Shown: one piece after another, positions 26,431 to 36,094 of the stretch
Numbering within the stretch: position 1 is the stretch's first letter
Layout of the letters: each line of letters begins with the position of its first letter
DNA from: Polyangium mundeleinium
GTDB lineage: Bacteria > Myxococcota_A > Polyangia > Polyangiales > Polyangiaceae
Reading direction: 5' to 3'
NCBI RefSeq assembly: GCF_028369105.1
Contig: NZ_JAQNDO010000001.1
Location: 4,618,501 to 4,682,500, forward strand
DNA: 64,000 bases
The notes under the pieces: generated by a model
What the model was told of the DNA's origin: nothing
Seen by the model: only the letters and a program-made list of their open reading frames with translations
The model's database searches: none
Translations under genes and position numbers: made by a program

Positions 26431-27333
26431 ATGCGATTGCTCCCGAAGACGCTCGCCGTGACCTTCGCGGCAACCTGGCTGACCGTGGCGCCGGCGTTTG
26501 CCCAGGCCCCCACGGCGCCTCCGCCGGCGCCCGGCCCCGGCTTGCTTCAGGCCGTTCCGCCCGGCCAAACCCCGCCCGCCGCGCCGACGCAGCCCGGCAT
26601 GCAGCCGCCCACGACGCAGCCCGGCATGCAGCCGCAGCCGATGCAACCCGGCATGCAGCCGCAACCGCCGACGCAGCCCGGCATGCAGCCCGCGCCTCCC
26701 ACGGGCATGCCCGGCGCGCAGCCCGCCCCCGGAGCGCAACCTGCGGCGCCGCCCGGCATGGACGGACAGACGTACGCCGTGCACCTGCGTGACCTCGAGC
26801 AGCGCATCGACGAGCTGAAAGAGCAGATCCGTCGCAGCCACACGCGGCTCTCGCTGCTCAGCAACACGATCCTGTCGAGCGGCGGCGCCGGCTCCCGCGC
26901 GAACCTCAAGTACACGAACGAGCTCTCGGGCGCCTTCAAGATCACGCGCCTGCTCGTCGTCCTCGACGGCGCCGTCCAGTACAACAAGACCGATCAGACG
27001 GGCGCGATCGCCGAGGCCGGCGAGATCCCGATCTTCAACGGCTCGATCCCGCCCGGCGATCACACCGTGCAGGTCCTCGTGAACCTGCAGGGCAACGGCT
27101 ACGGCGTCTTCTCGTACATGCGCGGCTATCGGCTCGAAGTCCGCTCGAACCACTCGTTCACCGCGCTCGAAGGCAAGACGATGACGCTGCAGATCGTCTC
27201 GTTCGAGAAGGGCGGCGTGACCACGCCGATCGAAGAGCGCCCCGCGGTGCGCTTCGTCGAGAAGGTCACGCAAGGGCTCGCGGATCCGAACGCCCCTGCG
27301 GGCGCGCCGGCGCCGCAGGGCGTCGCCAAGTGA
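26431..27333 (+). CDS. Exported Pro/Gln-rich coiled-coil protein
   Basis: A 300-residue exported protein of unknown function, first gene of the envelope cluster. The signal peptide MRLLPKTLAVTFAATWLTVAPAFAQA is followed by ~80 residues of Pro/Gln/Met-rich sequence with repeated TQPGMQP units. A short coiled coil comes next (HLRDLEQRIDELKEQIRRSH), then a compact domain (ITRLLVVLDGAVQYNK, IPPGDHTVQVLVNLQGNGYG, RLEVRSNHSFTALEGKTMTL) that looks like a beta-sandwich of the PEGA-like kind. In-frame ATG 26416 would add five residues. The TPR gene follows 22 bp after the stop. Its place suggests a periplasmic part of the trans-envelope assembly. Confidence 0.72.
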   Translation: MRLLPKTLAVTFAATWLTVAPAFAQAPTAPPPAPGPGLLQAVPPGQTPPAAPTQPGMQPPTTQPGMQPQPMQPGMQPQPPTQPGMQPAPPTGMPGAQPAPGAQPAAPPGMDGQTYAVHLRDLEQRIDELKEQIRRSHTRLSLLSNTILSSGGAGSRANLKYTNELSGAFKITRLLVVLDGAVQYNKTDQTGAIAEAGEIPIFNGSIPPGDHTVQVLVNLQGNGYGVFSYMRGYRLEVRSNHSFTALEGKTMTLQIVSFEKGGVTTPIEERPAVRFVEKVTQGLADPNAPAGAPAPQGVAK

Positions 27334-27355
27334 GCGATCTCCCGAAGGAACACGC

Positions 27356-29764
27356 ATGAAGAGCACACGCGGTTCCCGCACGCGGAAGGCGCTCCTCGCG
27401 GGCCTCCTCGCGGCCTGCGCCACGCTCGTGCCGAGCTTCGCGCACGCGATTGACGCCGAGCAGGCGATCACCACCGCCACGCAGCAGATCACGATCGCCG
27501 GGAACGGCCTGCGCGCGATCGAGGACGCGATCCAGAAGTCGAAGGGCCGCGAGCGCACGCCGGCGCAGCGCATCGCCGACGCCGTGCTCCTCGTGGGATC
27601 GAGGGACTGGGATCGCGCGGCGACGCTGCTGAACGAGATCATCGAGAAATACCCCGATCACCCGACCGCGTACCCCGACGCGCTTTCGCTCCTCGGCGAG
27701 ACGTACTTCCAGTCTCGGCAGTATCTCTCGGCGCGGCGCGTCTACTTCAAGATCACCGAGCGCGTGCAAGAGCCGCGCTTCTTGACCTACCAGGGCAAGG
27801 CGCTCGAGCGGCTCGTCGACATCGCGCTGCGGACGAAGGACTACCGGCACCTCGACGACGTCTTCGCCGCGATGAACCGCCTCCCGCCCGCGGCCGTGAC
27901 GAGCGGAATTTCGTATGCACGCGGCAAAGGCCTCGTCGTGAAGAAGGACTGGGCGGGCGCGAAGGCGGCGCTCGCGTCGGTCGATCTGAAGAGCGAGTAC
28001 GCGCATCAAGCCGGCTACCTGCTCGGTGTCGTGGCCGTGAAGGAGGCGACGCCGCCGCCGGTTCCGCTCGCCGAGGGCGAGGTGCCGCCGCGCGCGCCGC
28101 GGAGCCGCTACGTCGCGGCGATCGATCAATTCCGCAAGGTCACGCAGCTCGCTCCCGACTCGAAGGATCACGAGCGGGTGATCGACATGGCGTGGCTCGC
28201 GATCGGGCGACTCTTCTACGAGTCGGATCAGTGGGCGCAGGCCGTGGATGCGTACAACCACATCGACCGATCGTCACCGGAGTTCGGGACGATGCTCTAC
28301 GAGCTCGGCTGGGTGTACGTCCGGCTCGGCGACGTCGAACGCGCGCAACGGGCCCTCGAGGTCCTCTCCGTTGCCGACCCGAATAGCCAGAACATCGCGG
28401 ACGGCTCGTTGCTTCGCGCGGACCTCATGCTTCGCGCGGGCCAGTTCGAAAAGTCGCTCAAGGTCTACGAGGGCGTCCGCGCGAACTACGATCCGATGCG
28501 CGCGCGTGTCGACGCGTTCCTCGGCGCGACCAGCGATCCAGCCGTCTACTACGACAAGCTGAGCCAGGAGCAGCTCGACGTCCTCGACTCGAGCTCCGGC
28601 CTGCCCACGCTGGCGATCCAGTGGGCGCGCGACGCGGAGGACGGCCCTGCCGCGTTCGCCGTGATCGAGGGCATCGCGCAGTGCCGCGAGCTCATCCAGC
28701 AATCGAACGATCTCATCGAGAAGCTGAACGCGGTCGTGGCCTCGACGAACCGCGTCCGCGCGTTCCCCGAGCTCAAGGCGGGCGAGGAGAAGGCGCTCGG
28801 ACTCATCAACCGCGTGGGCATCGCGCGGCTCTCGATCGGGCAGGGGATGGACGAGGTCGAGTCCTCGTCGCTCTCCGGCGAGATCGGGCAGGTACGCGCG
28901 CGCCGCCGCTCGCTGGAGAAGCGGCTCGGGATGATCCCCGTCAACGACGGGGACTTCCAAGAGCGCGAGGGGCAGGCGCTCAAGCAGTGGAACGGCGCAT
29001 CGCAGTCGGTGCAGCGCATGACGCTGGAAGTGGACTCGCTCCAGGCGCAGGTGAACGGCCTGCGGCGCATGTTGCGCGAGGCGCCGCAGGCGGGCGTCGT
29101 GCGCGATCCGGCGGCGGTCGCGCGGTTCGAGCAGGAGCTCGCCGCGCACGAGCGTGATCTCGTGGCCTACCGCAAGCACATCACGGATCTGCGCAAGCTC
29201 GTGGGCGCCGGCAAGATGCAGGTCGGCTTTGGCGATCAGCGCTTCATCGAGGACGCGCAGGTGCGGCAGGCGTACCGCGAGGCGATCGTGCGGGAGGTCC
29301 AGCTCGCGATGGCGGGGCAGGGGGGCGCGTCGCTCGCCGCTTACGCGAAGCGTGTCGCGCCGCTCCTGCAAAAGGGCGACGAGACGGACGCGAAGGTCTT
29401 CGCCGCGCTCTCCGAGCTCGAGCGTGAGGTCGCGCGGAGGACGACGGACGTGCGGGCGATCCTGGCGCGCGAGACGGCCGCGGTGGTGGGGTACGAGGTG
29501 GAGCTCGAGCGGCTCGACAAGGAGGCGCGCGGCGTCGTGGGCGAGGTGGCCATGCGGAACTTCGGCCTCGTGCGCGACCGGCTGCGGAGCATCGTCCTGC
29601 GCGCGGACGTGGGCATCACCGAGGAGGCGTGGGAGGTGCGCGAGGAGCAGATGACCCGCGTGCGCAGCCTGCGCGTCGAGCGAGCGCGCGAGGAGAAGCT
29701 CTTGCGGGAGGAGCTCGATGAGGTCCTCGACGACAGCGCCGCGCCCGGGACGGAGGGCAAATGA
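27356..29764 (+). CDS. Periplasmic TPR protein
   Basis: An 802-residue protein with signal peptide MKSTRGSRTRKALLAGLLAACATLVPSFAHA. The N-terminal ~450 residues are TPR-like helical repeats, for example RDWDRAATLLNEIIEKYPDH, DALSLLGETYFQSRQYLSAR and MLYELGWVYVRLGDVERAQR. The C-terminal ~350 residues are long helices likely to form coiled coils (RRRSLEKRLGMIP, VDSLQAQVNGLRRML, ELEREVARRTTDVRAIL, REEQMTRVRSLRVERAREEK). It is probably a scaffold in the periplasm. It overlaps the next TPR gene by 4 bp (ATGA), indicating coupled translation. I cannot assign a one-to-one Myxococcus homologue. Confidence 0.8.
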   Translation: MKSTRGSRTRKALLAGLLAACATLVPSFAHAIDAEQAITTATQQITIAGNGLRAIEDAIQKSKGRERTPAQRIADAVLLVGSRDWDRAATLLNEIIEKYPDHPTAYPDALSLLGETYFQSRQYLSARRVYFKITERVQEPRFLTYQGKALERLVDIALRTKDYRHLDDVFAAMNRLPPAAVTSGISYARGKGLVVKKDWAGAKAALASVDLKSEYAHQAGYLLGVVAVKEATPPPVPLAEGEVPPRAPRSRYVAAIDQFRKVTQLAPDSKDHERVIDMAWLAIGRLFYESDQWAQAVDAYNHIDRSSPEFGTMLYELGWVYVRLGDVERAQRALEVLSVADPNSQNIADGSLLRADLMLRAGQFEKSLKVYEGVRANYDPMRARVDAFLGATSDPAVYYDKLSQEQLDVLDSSSGLPTLAIQWARDAEDGPAAFAVIEGIAQCRELIQQSNDLIEKLNAVVASTNRVRAFPELKAGEEKALGLINRVGIARLSIGQGMDEVESSSLSGEIGQVRARRRSLEKRLGMIPVNDGDFQEREGQALKQWNGASQSVQRMTLEVDSLQAQVNGLRRMLREAPQAGVVRDPAAVARFEQELAAHERDLVAYRKHITDLRKLVGAGKMQVGFGDQRFIEDAQVRQAYREAIVREVQLAMAGQGGASLAAYAKRVAPLLQKGDETDAKVFAALSELEREVARRTTDVRAILARETAAVVGYEVELERLDKEARGVVGEVAMRNFGLVRDRLRSIVLRADVGITEEAWEVREEQMTRVRSLRVERAREEKLLREELDEVLDDSAAPGTEGK

Positions 29765-32700
29765 GCGTGCTTCGTCGTTCCTCGTCGCGGTCGGGACGCG
29801 GCGCGTCGTCGATCCTCGCGCTCCTCGTCGCGACGTGCGTCGCGGGCAGCGCTGCGTCGCAGCCGCAGCCCTTTCCGCCGACAGCAGCGCCCACGGCGCC
29901 GACGACCGCACCACCGACGGCAGCGCCCACGGTACTGCCGGGCGCGATGCCCACGGCGCCTCCGGGCGCGATCCCAACGGCGCCCCCGGGCGCAGCACCT
30001 CCGACCGCAGCTCCGACGGCGTCCGCGAGCGCGCCGCCCATCCCGCCGCCCACGCCCGCGTTCAAGCCGCGCGTGCAGGCGCCTCCGCCGCCGCCTCCCA
30101 CGCCCGAGCAGGTCGCGGTGCTCGCGGAGCTCGAGAAAGAGGCCGTAGCGTACGAGCAGGCCGCGCGCGATTACCGCTCGTCGATCACGCGGATCATCCA
30201 GCAGCACTACGAAGAGCGCAGGCGTCGTGTCATCGCCGCCCTCGATCGCGAGATCGACGTCGAGCAGAAGGACCTGAAGTCGGCGCGCGAGGAGGCGATC
30301 CGCCGCCTCGAAAAGTTCGTCGAGACGTACAGCGGCAGGAACGCGCACCCCGAGAGCACGCCCACGGCGATGTTCCGCCTCGCGGCGCTCTACGAGGAGC
30401 GCGCCCGCGAGGACACCGATCTCTCCGACGATCTCGCGATCGGCCTCCGGCCCGCGATCGCCCTCTACAAGCGCATCATCCGCGAGTTCCCGCAGTACAA
30501 GGAGCTCGCCGGCGTCTACTACTACCTCGGCCACGCGCTGAACGATTCGGCGCGGATCTTCGAGGCGCAGCAGGTCTTCCGATCGTTCGTCTGCCACGAC
30601 CGCTACCCGTACCCCGTTCCTACGGATCCGAAGGATCCGACGCGGGACACGGTCGGCAAGCTCCCGCAGGATCACGATCGCGACTACTGGCTCGGCTGGG
30701 AGTCACGGCACCCGATCCCCATCGGCGAGGCCGCGAAACGCAAGGCCGCGCAGCCGCCGCCCAAGAAGACGAACGCCAAGGGCAAGGGGAAGGGGAAGGA
30801 GCCGGAGCCCGAGCCGGAAGCGCCGGCGATCGAGGACGAGCTCGTCTTCGTCAACCCGTACCCCGATGGCTGCAAGCCGATCCCGCAGAAAGTCGCGGAG
30901 GGCGCGGAGCCGCGGTACCTCGCCGAGGTCTGGTGGCTCATCGGCGACTACCACTTCAACGAGATCGATCCGGGCGGCGGGCCCTTCAGCCTGAACCGCG
31001 CCGAGGTCGCATACACGCGATCACTCCAGTACAAGAAGCCGCCCGTCTACGGCGTCGCGATGTACAAGCTCGCGTGGACGTACTTCAAGCAGCTCCGCTA
31101 CGAGACGAGCGTCCGGCAGTTCGTCGAGCTGCTCAAGTACACCGACGAACAGGAAAAACTCACGGGTGATCCGGGCACGGATTTCCGCGGCGAGTCGTAC
31201 ACGTACATCGCCGGCGCGCTCACGTTCCTCGACTTCACGGGGCCCGCCGCGGATGAGCCCTTCGTCCCGCGCAGCGACATCCTCGACCTCGAGCAGGATC
31301 CGCGGATCCGTGAGCAGAAGATGCGGATCGCGATCGACCGCGTGCAGAACGCGGCGCTCATCCCGCAGGATCGCAAGTGGACCGTGGAGATCTACAAAGC
31401 GCTCGCGGCCGAGTTCAAGGAGCTGAACCAGTATCGGAACACGATCGAGGTCTCGGAGCTCATCCTCAAGAAGTGGCCCACGCACCGCGACGCGCCGGTC
31501 ATGCAGGCGCAGATCGCGGACATCTACGACACGCTCACCGGGCAGTCGCGCGAGGGGACGGCCGAGCGCGCGGAGAACGCGGCGAAGGCCCTCGACGCGC
31601 GCACGAAGCTCGCGAACTACGTCGGCAAGACGCCGTGGGTCGAGGCGAACAAGGACGATCCGGAGGCCATTCAGACCGCCGAGCGCCTCGTGCGTGGCGG
31701 CCTGCGTCGCGCCGCGGCTGATCACACGAACGCGGGCAGCGCGCTCGTGAACGCGGCGATCCAGAGCGGCGAGCAGGAGACGCGCACCAAGCTCTTCGAA
31801 CGCGCGCTCTCCGAGTACCGCATGGCCGCGCTCGGCTGGCAGGGCGTCCTGCAGGAAGACGAGAACGCGCCCGACGCCTACGACAGCCGCTACTGGCTCG
31901 CCGACGCGAACCACATGGTCCTCGTGATCCAGGTGGCGATGGATCGCTCGCCGACAGTCGACGAGATCGAGACCGCGCGGCGCACCGCCATCGACGTCCG
32001 CGACTCGAACGAGGACGACAAGCACCTGCAGCCCGCCGCGTTCATGGTCGTCGACACCGCGTACCAAGCGCTGCTCGACCAGTACAAGCTCTACAAGCGC
32101 ACGGGCGGGCAAGAGGGGATCGAGCAGCGGACGGGGCTCAAGATCGTCACGGAGAACGACAAGCAGAAGGTCGCCGTCGAGGAGCTGCCGAAGGTCATCA
32201 AGGACGCAGTCGCGGCGCGCGACGAGTACATCCAGCGCGTGCCTCCGGCGAGTGATCTCTCGACGCGGGATCCGCAGACGAACCAGGACCAGAAGAACAG
32301 CGATCTCTACGCCTACCAGTCCGCGGAGTTCTTCTTCCTGTACGGCAACTTCGCCGAGGCGCGACGCAGGCTCGAGCCGATCTACGCCGAGCAGTGCAGC
32401 AAGACGCCGTTCGGTTACCTCGCGTGGGAAAAACTCACGACGATGGCGAACCTCGAGAACGACGTGCCGCGCTCGCGCGCGCTCGCCGAGGCCGCGATGA
32501 CGAAGAGCTGCGCCATCAGCGAGGAGCAGAAGCTCAAGGAGACAGGCATCGCCCAGCCCACGATCTCGCGCGGCTACTACGTCGACGCCGCGGCGAAGTT
32601 CGAGAAGGCCGAGAAGATGCCCGACGGGCCGGAGCGCGTGCAGGCGTGGCGCGAGGCGGCGGCGCTTTACCGCGTGGCGCTCGAAAAGGCCCCGGCGCGG

Positions 32701-34140
32701 GACGAGGCGCCGGAGGCCGCGATGAACGGCGCGTACTGCTACAAGCAGGTCGGCGACTACGACCAGGCCATCGAGATGTATGCGCTCTTCATCAAGGAGT
32801 ACGGGAGCGATGCAAACCTCTCGAAGCTGGAGAAGGGCGACGATGCCAGCAAGCCCCCGAAGCCCGCGGATCCGAAGCGCTACGCCGAGCGCGTGAAGTA
32901 CCTGAAGCAGGCCTACGACGCGCTCAGCGCGGCATACGTGCTCTTCTTCAACTACCGCGCCGCGGCCGAGACGTACGACACGATCTCGCGCAACGGCCGC
33001 TTCGAGAAACCCGCCCGGCGCGAGGCGGCCCGGGGCGCGGTCCTCCTTTACGCAAACGTGGGCGAGCGCGACCGCATGATCGCCTCACGCAACGCGTTCC
33101 TGAACCTCGATGCCCCGGTCGAGCAGAAGGCCGAGATCGACTACATCGTCGCGTCCGCCGACCTCAAGGCGTGGGACGAGAAGGGCCTCGACGAAGGCGC
33201 GAACAAGGCCGCGCGCGTCAAGGCCATGGACGCGATGGAGAACTACTACGAGATGAACCGCCTCACGCCGGCGGCCACGCCGTTCCTCGTCCAGGCGGCC
33301 TTCCACGCGGCGAAGATGCGCAAGGCGGCCGGGGATCCAAAGGCGTTCGAGTGGTGCCGCAACACCATCGGCGCCTTCGACAAGTTCAAGGCGTTCGCCG
33401 CGATGGACAACAAGAAGGCGCTCGGCACGATGCAGGCCGACATGGCCGCCGAGTGCGCGTACGGCGTGATCAACGACAAGCTCCGGCAGTCCTGGGACTA
33501 CGACGCCGGCCACCATCGCTACGCAGGCGTCATCGACAAGGTCATCAAGACGTACTCCGACGACCTCAAGAAGGCGGGCGACACGCACTTCAACGACCTG
33601 CAGTCCGTGATCAAGACGTACGAGTCGCGCGCCCTGTCCGTCGCGGCGTTCGCGCGGCAAGGCTCGCTCTACGACTCGTGCCGCACGGGCCTCTACAACA
33701 CGCGCCCGCCGGGCCTGAAGCTCTACACCGATCGCGAGGAGAAGCTCCTGAAGCTCGCCGAGACGAGCGATCGCGAGGACTTGCAGGAGACCGCGGACGC
33801 CATCCGCCAGAAGCGTCGCGAGCAGTGGCGCGAGGCGCGCGAGCGGCTCCTCAACGATGCCGACCGCGCCATGATCAAGTTCTACGTGCAGGCCGTGGTC
33901 TACGCGCGCGCGTGGAACGTGCGAAACCCCGAGGTCGACCACGCGATTCAAAGGCTCGCGTTCTTCACCGACATCCTTGGCGACGCGAAGATCCGCGACA
34001 TGAGCCAGGGGATCATCGATCCCGAGACGGGACAGCCGTTCCAGTACCAGGACGGCATGTTCCTGCGCACGCGGCCCGGCATGGCGCCCGCGCTGCAGCC
34101 CGACGGCCTGCCCGCGCCGCTCCCGGTGACGCTGCCATGA
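29761..34140 (+). CDS. Very large TPR protein, GltD/AgmU-like by position
   Basis: A 1459-residue exported protein. After a signal-peptide-like N-terminus (SSILALLVATCVAGSAASQ) lies a ~90-residue Pro/Thr/Ala tract (PTAPPGAIPTAPPGAAPPTA). The rest is long arrays of TPR-like helices, e.g. YKRIIREFPQYKELAGVYYY, GVAMYKLAWTYFKQLRYETS and AAMNGAYCYKQVGDYDQAIE. In Myxococcus xanthus the gliding gene gltD (agmU) encodes a long TPR protein followed by the TPR lipoprotein gene gltE (aglT); the same order and overlap occur here, so a GltD-like role is a reasonable inference. It is coupled to both neighbours by ATGA overlaps. A Lys-rich insert (KKTNAKGKGKGKEPEPEPE) at ~340 is unusual. Confidence 0.8.
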   Translation: MSVLRRSSSRSGRGASSILALLVATCVAGSAASQPQPFPPTAAPTAPTTAPPTAAPTVLPGAMPTAPPGAIPTAPPGAAPPTAAPTASASAPPIPPPTPAFKPRVQAPPPPPPTPEQVAVLAELEKEAVAYEQAARDYRSSITRIIQQHYEERRRRVIAALDREIDVEQKDLKSAREEAIRRLEKFVETYSGRNAHPESTPTAMFRLAALYEERAREDTDLSDDLAIGLRPAIALYKRIIREFPQYKELAGVYYYLGHALNDSARIFEAQQVFRSFVCHDRYPYPVPTDPKDPTRDTVGKLPQDHDRDYWLGWESRHPIPIGEAAKRKAAQPPPKKTNAKGKGKGKEPEPEPEAPAIEDELVFVNPYPDGCKPIPQKVAEGAEPRYLAEVWWLIGDYHFNEIDPGGGPFSLNRAEVAYTRSLQYKKPPVYGVAMYKLAWTYFKQLRYETSVRQFVELLKYTDEQEKLTGDPGTDFRGESYTYIAGALTFLDFTGPAADEPFVPRSDILDLEQDPRIREQKMRIAIDRVQNAALIPQDRKWTVEIYKALAAEFKELNQYRNTIEVSELILKKWPTHRDAPVMQAQIADIYDTLTGQSREGTAERAENAAKALDARTKLANYVGKTPWVEANKDDPEAIQTAERLVRGGLRRAAADHTNAGSALVNAAIQSGEQETRTKLFERALSEYRMAALGWQGVLQEDENAPDAYDSRYWLADANHMVLVIQVAMDRSPTVDEIETARRTAIDVRDSNEDDKHLQPAAFMVVDTAYQALLDQYKLYKRTGGQEGIEQRTGLKIVTENDKQKVAVEELPKVIKDAVAARDEYIQRVPPASDLSTRDPQTNQDQKNSDLYAYQSAEFFFLYGNFAEARRRLEPIYAEQCSKTPFGYLAWEKLTTMANLENDVPRSRALAEAAMTKSCAISEEQKLKETGIAQPTISRGYYVDAAAKFEKAEKMPDGPERVQAWREAAALYRVALEKAPARDEAPEAAMNGAYCYKQVGDYDQAIEMYALFIKEYGSDANLSKLEKGDDASKPPKPADPKRYAERVKYLKQAYDALSAAYVLFFNYRAAAETYDTISRNGRFEKPARREAARGAVLLYANVGERDRMIASRNAFLNLDAPVEQKAEIDYIVASADLKAWDEKGLDEGANKAARVKAMDAMENYYEMNRLTPAATPFLVQAAFHAAKMRKAAGDPKAFEWCRNTIGAFDKFKAFAAMDNKKALGTMQADMAAECAYGVINDKLRQSWDYDAGHHRYAGVIDKVIKTYSDDLKKAGDTHFNDLQSVIKTYESRALSVAAFARQGSLYDSCRTGLYNTRPPGLKLYTDREEKLLKLAETSDREDLQETADAIRQKRREQWREARERLLNDADRAMIKFYVQAVVYARAWNVRNPEVDHAIQRLAFFTDILGDAKIRDMSQGIIDPETGQPFQYQDGMFLRTRPGMAPALQPDGLPAPLPVTLP

Positions 34141-35768
34141 AACTCTTCCTACGCTTGGGGGCTACACTCCGACGAGCGGAGCTACGCCCCCAAACCCCCG
34201 CGATCCCCCCGGCCCTCGTCGTGCTCGCGTGCGCGTTCGTGCCGCTCCTCGCGGCCTCCTGCGAGGAGACGACCTCGCAGAAGCCGCAGACGCCGCCGCA
34301 ACCTTCAGCCGCGTACCCGAATGGCCCGAACGGGATGAACCCGTGGGGGCAGCCCGCGCCGATCGTGGGCATGAGCCCCACGCCGAGCCTCACGCCGAGC
34401 GCGCCGCCGACGCTCACGACCCCGCCGCCGACGCCCCCGCCCGCGCCGCTCCCGCCCGCCGCGTCCGGGCCTTACCAGCAAGGCATGGCCGCGTTTGCCG
34501 CGGGGGATCTCACGGCGGCGAAGGGCCTCTTCCAGCAGGTCATCCAGGCCGACGCGCGCGCCCCCCACGCGCACTACTCGCTCGGCGCCGTGCAGGAGCG
34601 CCTGCGCGAGCCCGACGCTGCGGCGAGCTACCAGAAGGCGCTCTCCATCACGCCCGACTACGAGCCCGCGATCATCGCCTACGCGATGCTGCTCGCGCGG
34701 AAGGGCAACCTCGGCGAGGCCGAACGTCTGCTCACGGAAAAGCGCGCCATCATGCCGCGATCGGCGGCCGTCACGGCCACGCTCGCCGAGGTAAAGAGCC
34801 TGCAGAAGGACACCGGATCGGCGCAACGCCTCGCCCAGGAGGCGCTCAAGATCAACCCGGATTACCGGCCCGCGATGGTCGTGATCGCCCGCGATCATTA
34901 CCGCAACCGCAGGCTCGATCTCGCGCTCTACGCGCTGCAGGCGATCCTCGACGGGTTCGGCGCGGACAACCCTCCGCGCGACAAGGAGAACCCCGAGGCG
35001 CTGCTCTTGCGGGGCCTCATCCTGCGCGAGCAATCCCAGCGCGCGGGCGCCATGGACAACTTCCGCCGCGCCGTGCAACGCAGGCCTGATCTCGTCGAGG
35101 CGCGTGTGCAGCTTGCCTCGATGCTGCTCGAAGCCGGCAACGGTCAGGAGGCGCTCCCGCTCCTCGAAGGCGCGGTCCGCTACGACGGCGACAACCTCCC
35201 CGCGCACCTCGCGCTCGGCGACACGTACCGCTTGCTCGGCCGGTACGGCGACGCGAAGCGCGAGTTCGAGTGGGTGCTCGCGCGAGACGCATCGATGCCG
35301 CAGGTCCACTACGACCTCGGCCTCTTGTACCTCTTCGCGCCGAGCGTCCCCGGCATGTCGGCCAAGCAGCAGGTCGCCGAGGCGATCGTCGAGCTGAAGA
35401 AGTACCAGGAGCTCCGGCGCAAAGGAGAGCGCGACGACTCCGAGGAGCTCCTGCAGCGCGCGAAGCTCAAGGAAGGCGAGCTCGCCGCCGCGGCCGCTGC
35501 CGAGGCGCCCGCGCCCGTCGCACCCCTCCCGAGCACGCCGAGCACCGAGGATGCCGGCGCCCCGGACGCCGCTGCGCCCCCGCCGAGCCCGCCGCCCGCG
35601 AGCTCCGCGGCCCCGCCGCCTGCGCCTTCGGACAGCTCCGCCGCGCCTGCGCCGCCGCCCGCCGCGCCTGCGCCCCCGCCCGAGCCGCCGCCCGCCGCGC
35701 CTGCGCCTGCGCCCACGCCGACCAGCACCATCGTCGCGCCGTTCTCCACACCACCCCCGGGCATCTAG
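34137..35768 (+). CDS. TPR lipoprotein, GltE/AglT-like
   Basis: A 543-residue lipoprotein with TPR repeats. The mature N-terminus is predicted after LLAAS at the Cys of SCEETTSQ (residue 42), late for a lipoprotein because residues ~6-21 come from an inserted palindrome. TPR units run from ~115 to ~410, e.g. YQQGMAAFAAGDLTAAKGLF, PHAHYSLGAVQERLREPDAA and DNLPAHLALGDTYRLLGRYG. The last ~80 residues are Ala/Pro/Ser-rich. Its position after the large TPR gene and before the AgmX/PglI-tail protein matches gltE (aglT) of the Myxococcus gliding cluster, so a periplasmic or outer-membrane role is likely. ATG 34137 overlaps the upstream stop by 4 bp. Confidence 0.82.
   Translation: MKLFLRLGATLRRAELRPQTPAIPPALVVLACAFVPLLAASCEETTSQKPQTPPQPSAAYPNGPNGMNPWGQPAPIVGMSPTPSLTPSAPPTLTTPPPTPPPAPLPPAASGPYQQGMAAFAAGDLTAAKGLFQQVIQADARAPHAHYSLGAVQERLREPDAAASYQKALSITPDYEPAIIAYAMLLARKGNLGEAERLLTEKRAIMPRSAAVTATLAEVKSLQKDTGSAQRLAQEALKINPDYRPAMVVIARDHYRNRRLDLALYALQAILDGFGADNPPRDKENPEALLLRGLILREQSQRAGAMDNFRRAVQRRPDLVEARVQLASMLLEAGNGQEALPLLEGAVRYDGDNLPAHLALGDTYRLLGRYGDAKREFEWVLARDASMPQVHYDLGLLYLFAPSVPGMSAKQQVAEAIVELKKYQELRRKGERDDSEELLQRAKLKEGELAAAAAAEAPAPVAPLPSTPSTEDAGAPDAAAPPPSPPPASSAAPPPAPSDSSAAPAPPPAAPAPPPEPPPAAPAPAPTPTSTIVAPFSTPPPGI
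34152..34200. repeat. Palindromic element copy C, inside the signal peptide of the TPR lipoprotein
   Basis: CGCTTGGGGGCTACACTC and its partner GAGCTACGCCCCCAAAC flank a short centre, matching the reverse complement of the family pattern. It lies at codons 6-21 of the TPR lipoprotein and adds LRLGATLRRAELRPQTP to the signal peptide's N-region without breaking the frame. Confidence 0.85.
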
Positions 35769-35820
35769 GCACATGGACGGCGCGCTTCAGACGAGGCATC
35801 TTGTGGAACGGAGGTCGCGC

Positions 35821-36072
35821 ATGCGGAGAGCGATGCTGATCCTCGCCGGGCTCGTGGTCCTCGGTTCGTCGGTACGAACCGCCGAGGCGCAAGAAAAAGA
35901 CAAAAAACCTCGCGGCGCGATCACGCTGTCGGAGGTCACGATCACCGGCCGCATCGAGAAGCCGATCGCCGCCGTCGACGTGAGCCGCATCCAGCCCAAG
36001 CTCACGCTCGCCGAGCTCCGGCAGCCTTTCCTCGATCGCATCGAGGAGGCCATCTTCAAGGATCCTTTCTGA
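35821..36072 (+). CDS. Small periplasmic protein of the envelope cluster
   Basis: An 83-residue exported protein. Start 35821 is backed by GGAGG with a 6-base spacer and gives the signal peptide MRRAMLILAGLVVLGSSV..AEA; an earlier in-frame ATG at 35773 lacks a ribosome-binding site. The mature part (GAITLSEVTITGRIEKPIAA, VDVSRIQPKLTLAELRQPF, LDRIEEAIFKDPF) is short, with a helix at the end. I do not recognise a named family. It sits between the GltE-like and GltG-like genes, where Myxococcus has gltF, but I cannot support that name from sequence. It is 52 bp downstream of the TPR lipoprotein, in the same run. Confidence 0.7.
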   Translation: MRRAMLILAGLVVLGSSVRTAEAQEKDKKPRGAITLSEVTITGRIEKPIAAVDVSRIQPKLTLAELRQPFLDRIEEAIFKDPF

Positions 36073-36094
36073 TCCAACGATCTCGCCTCGACGC

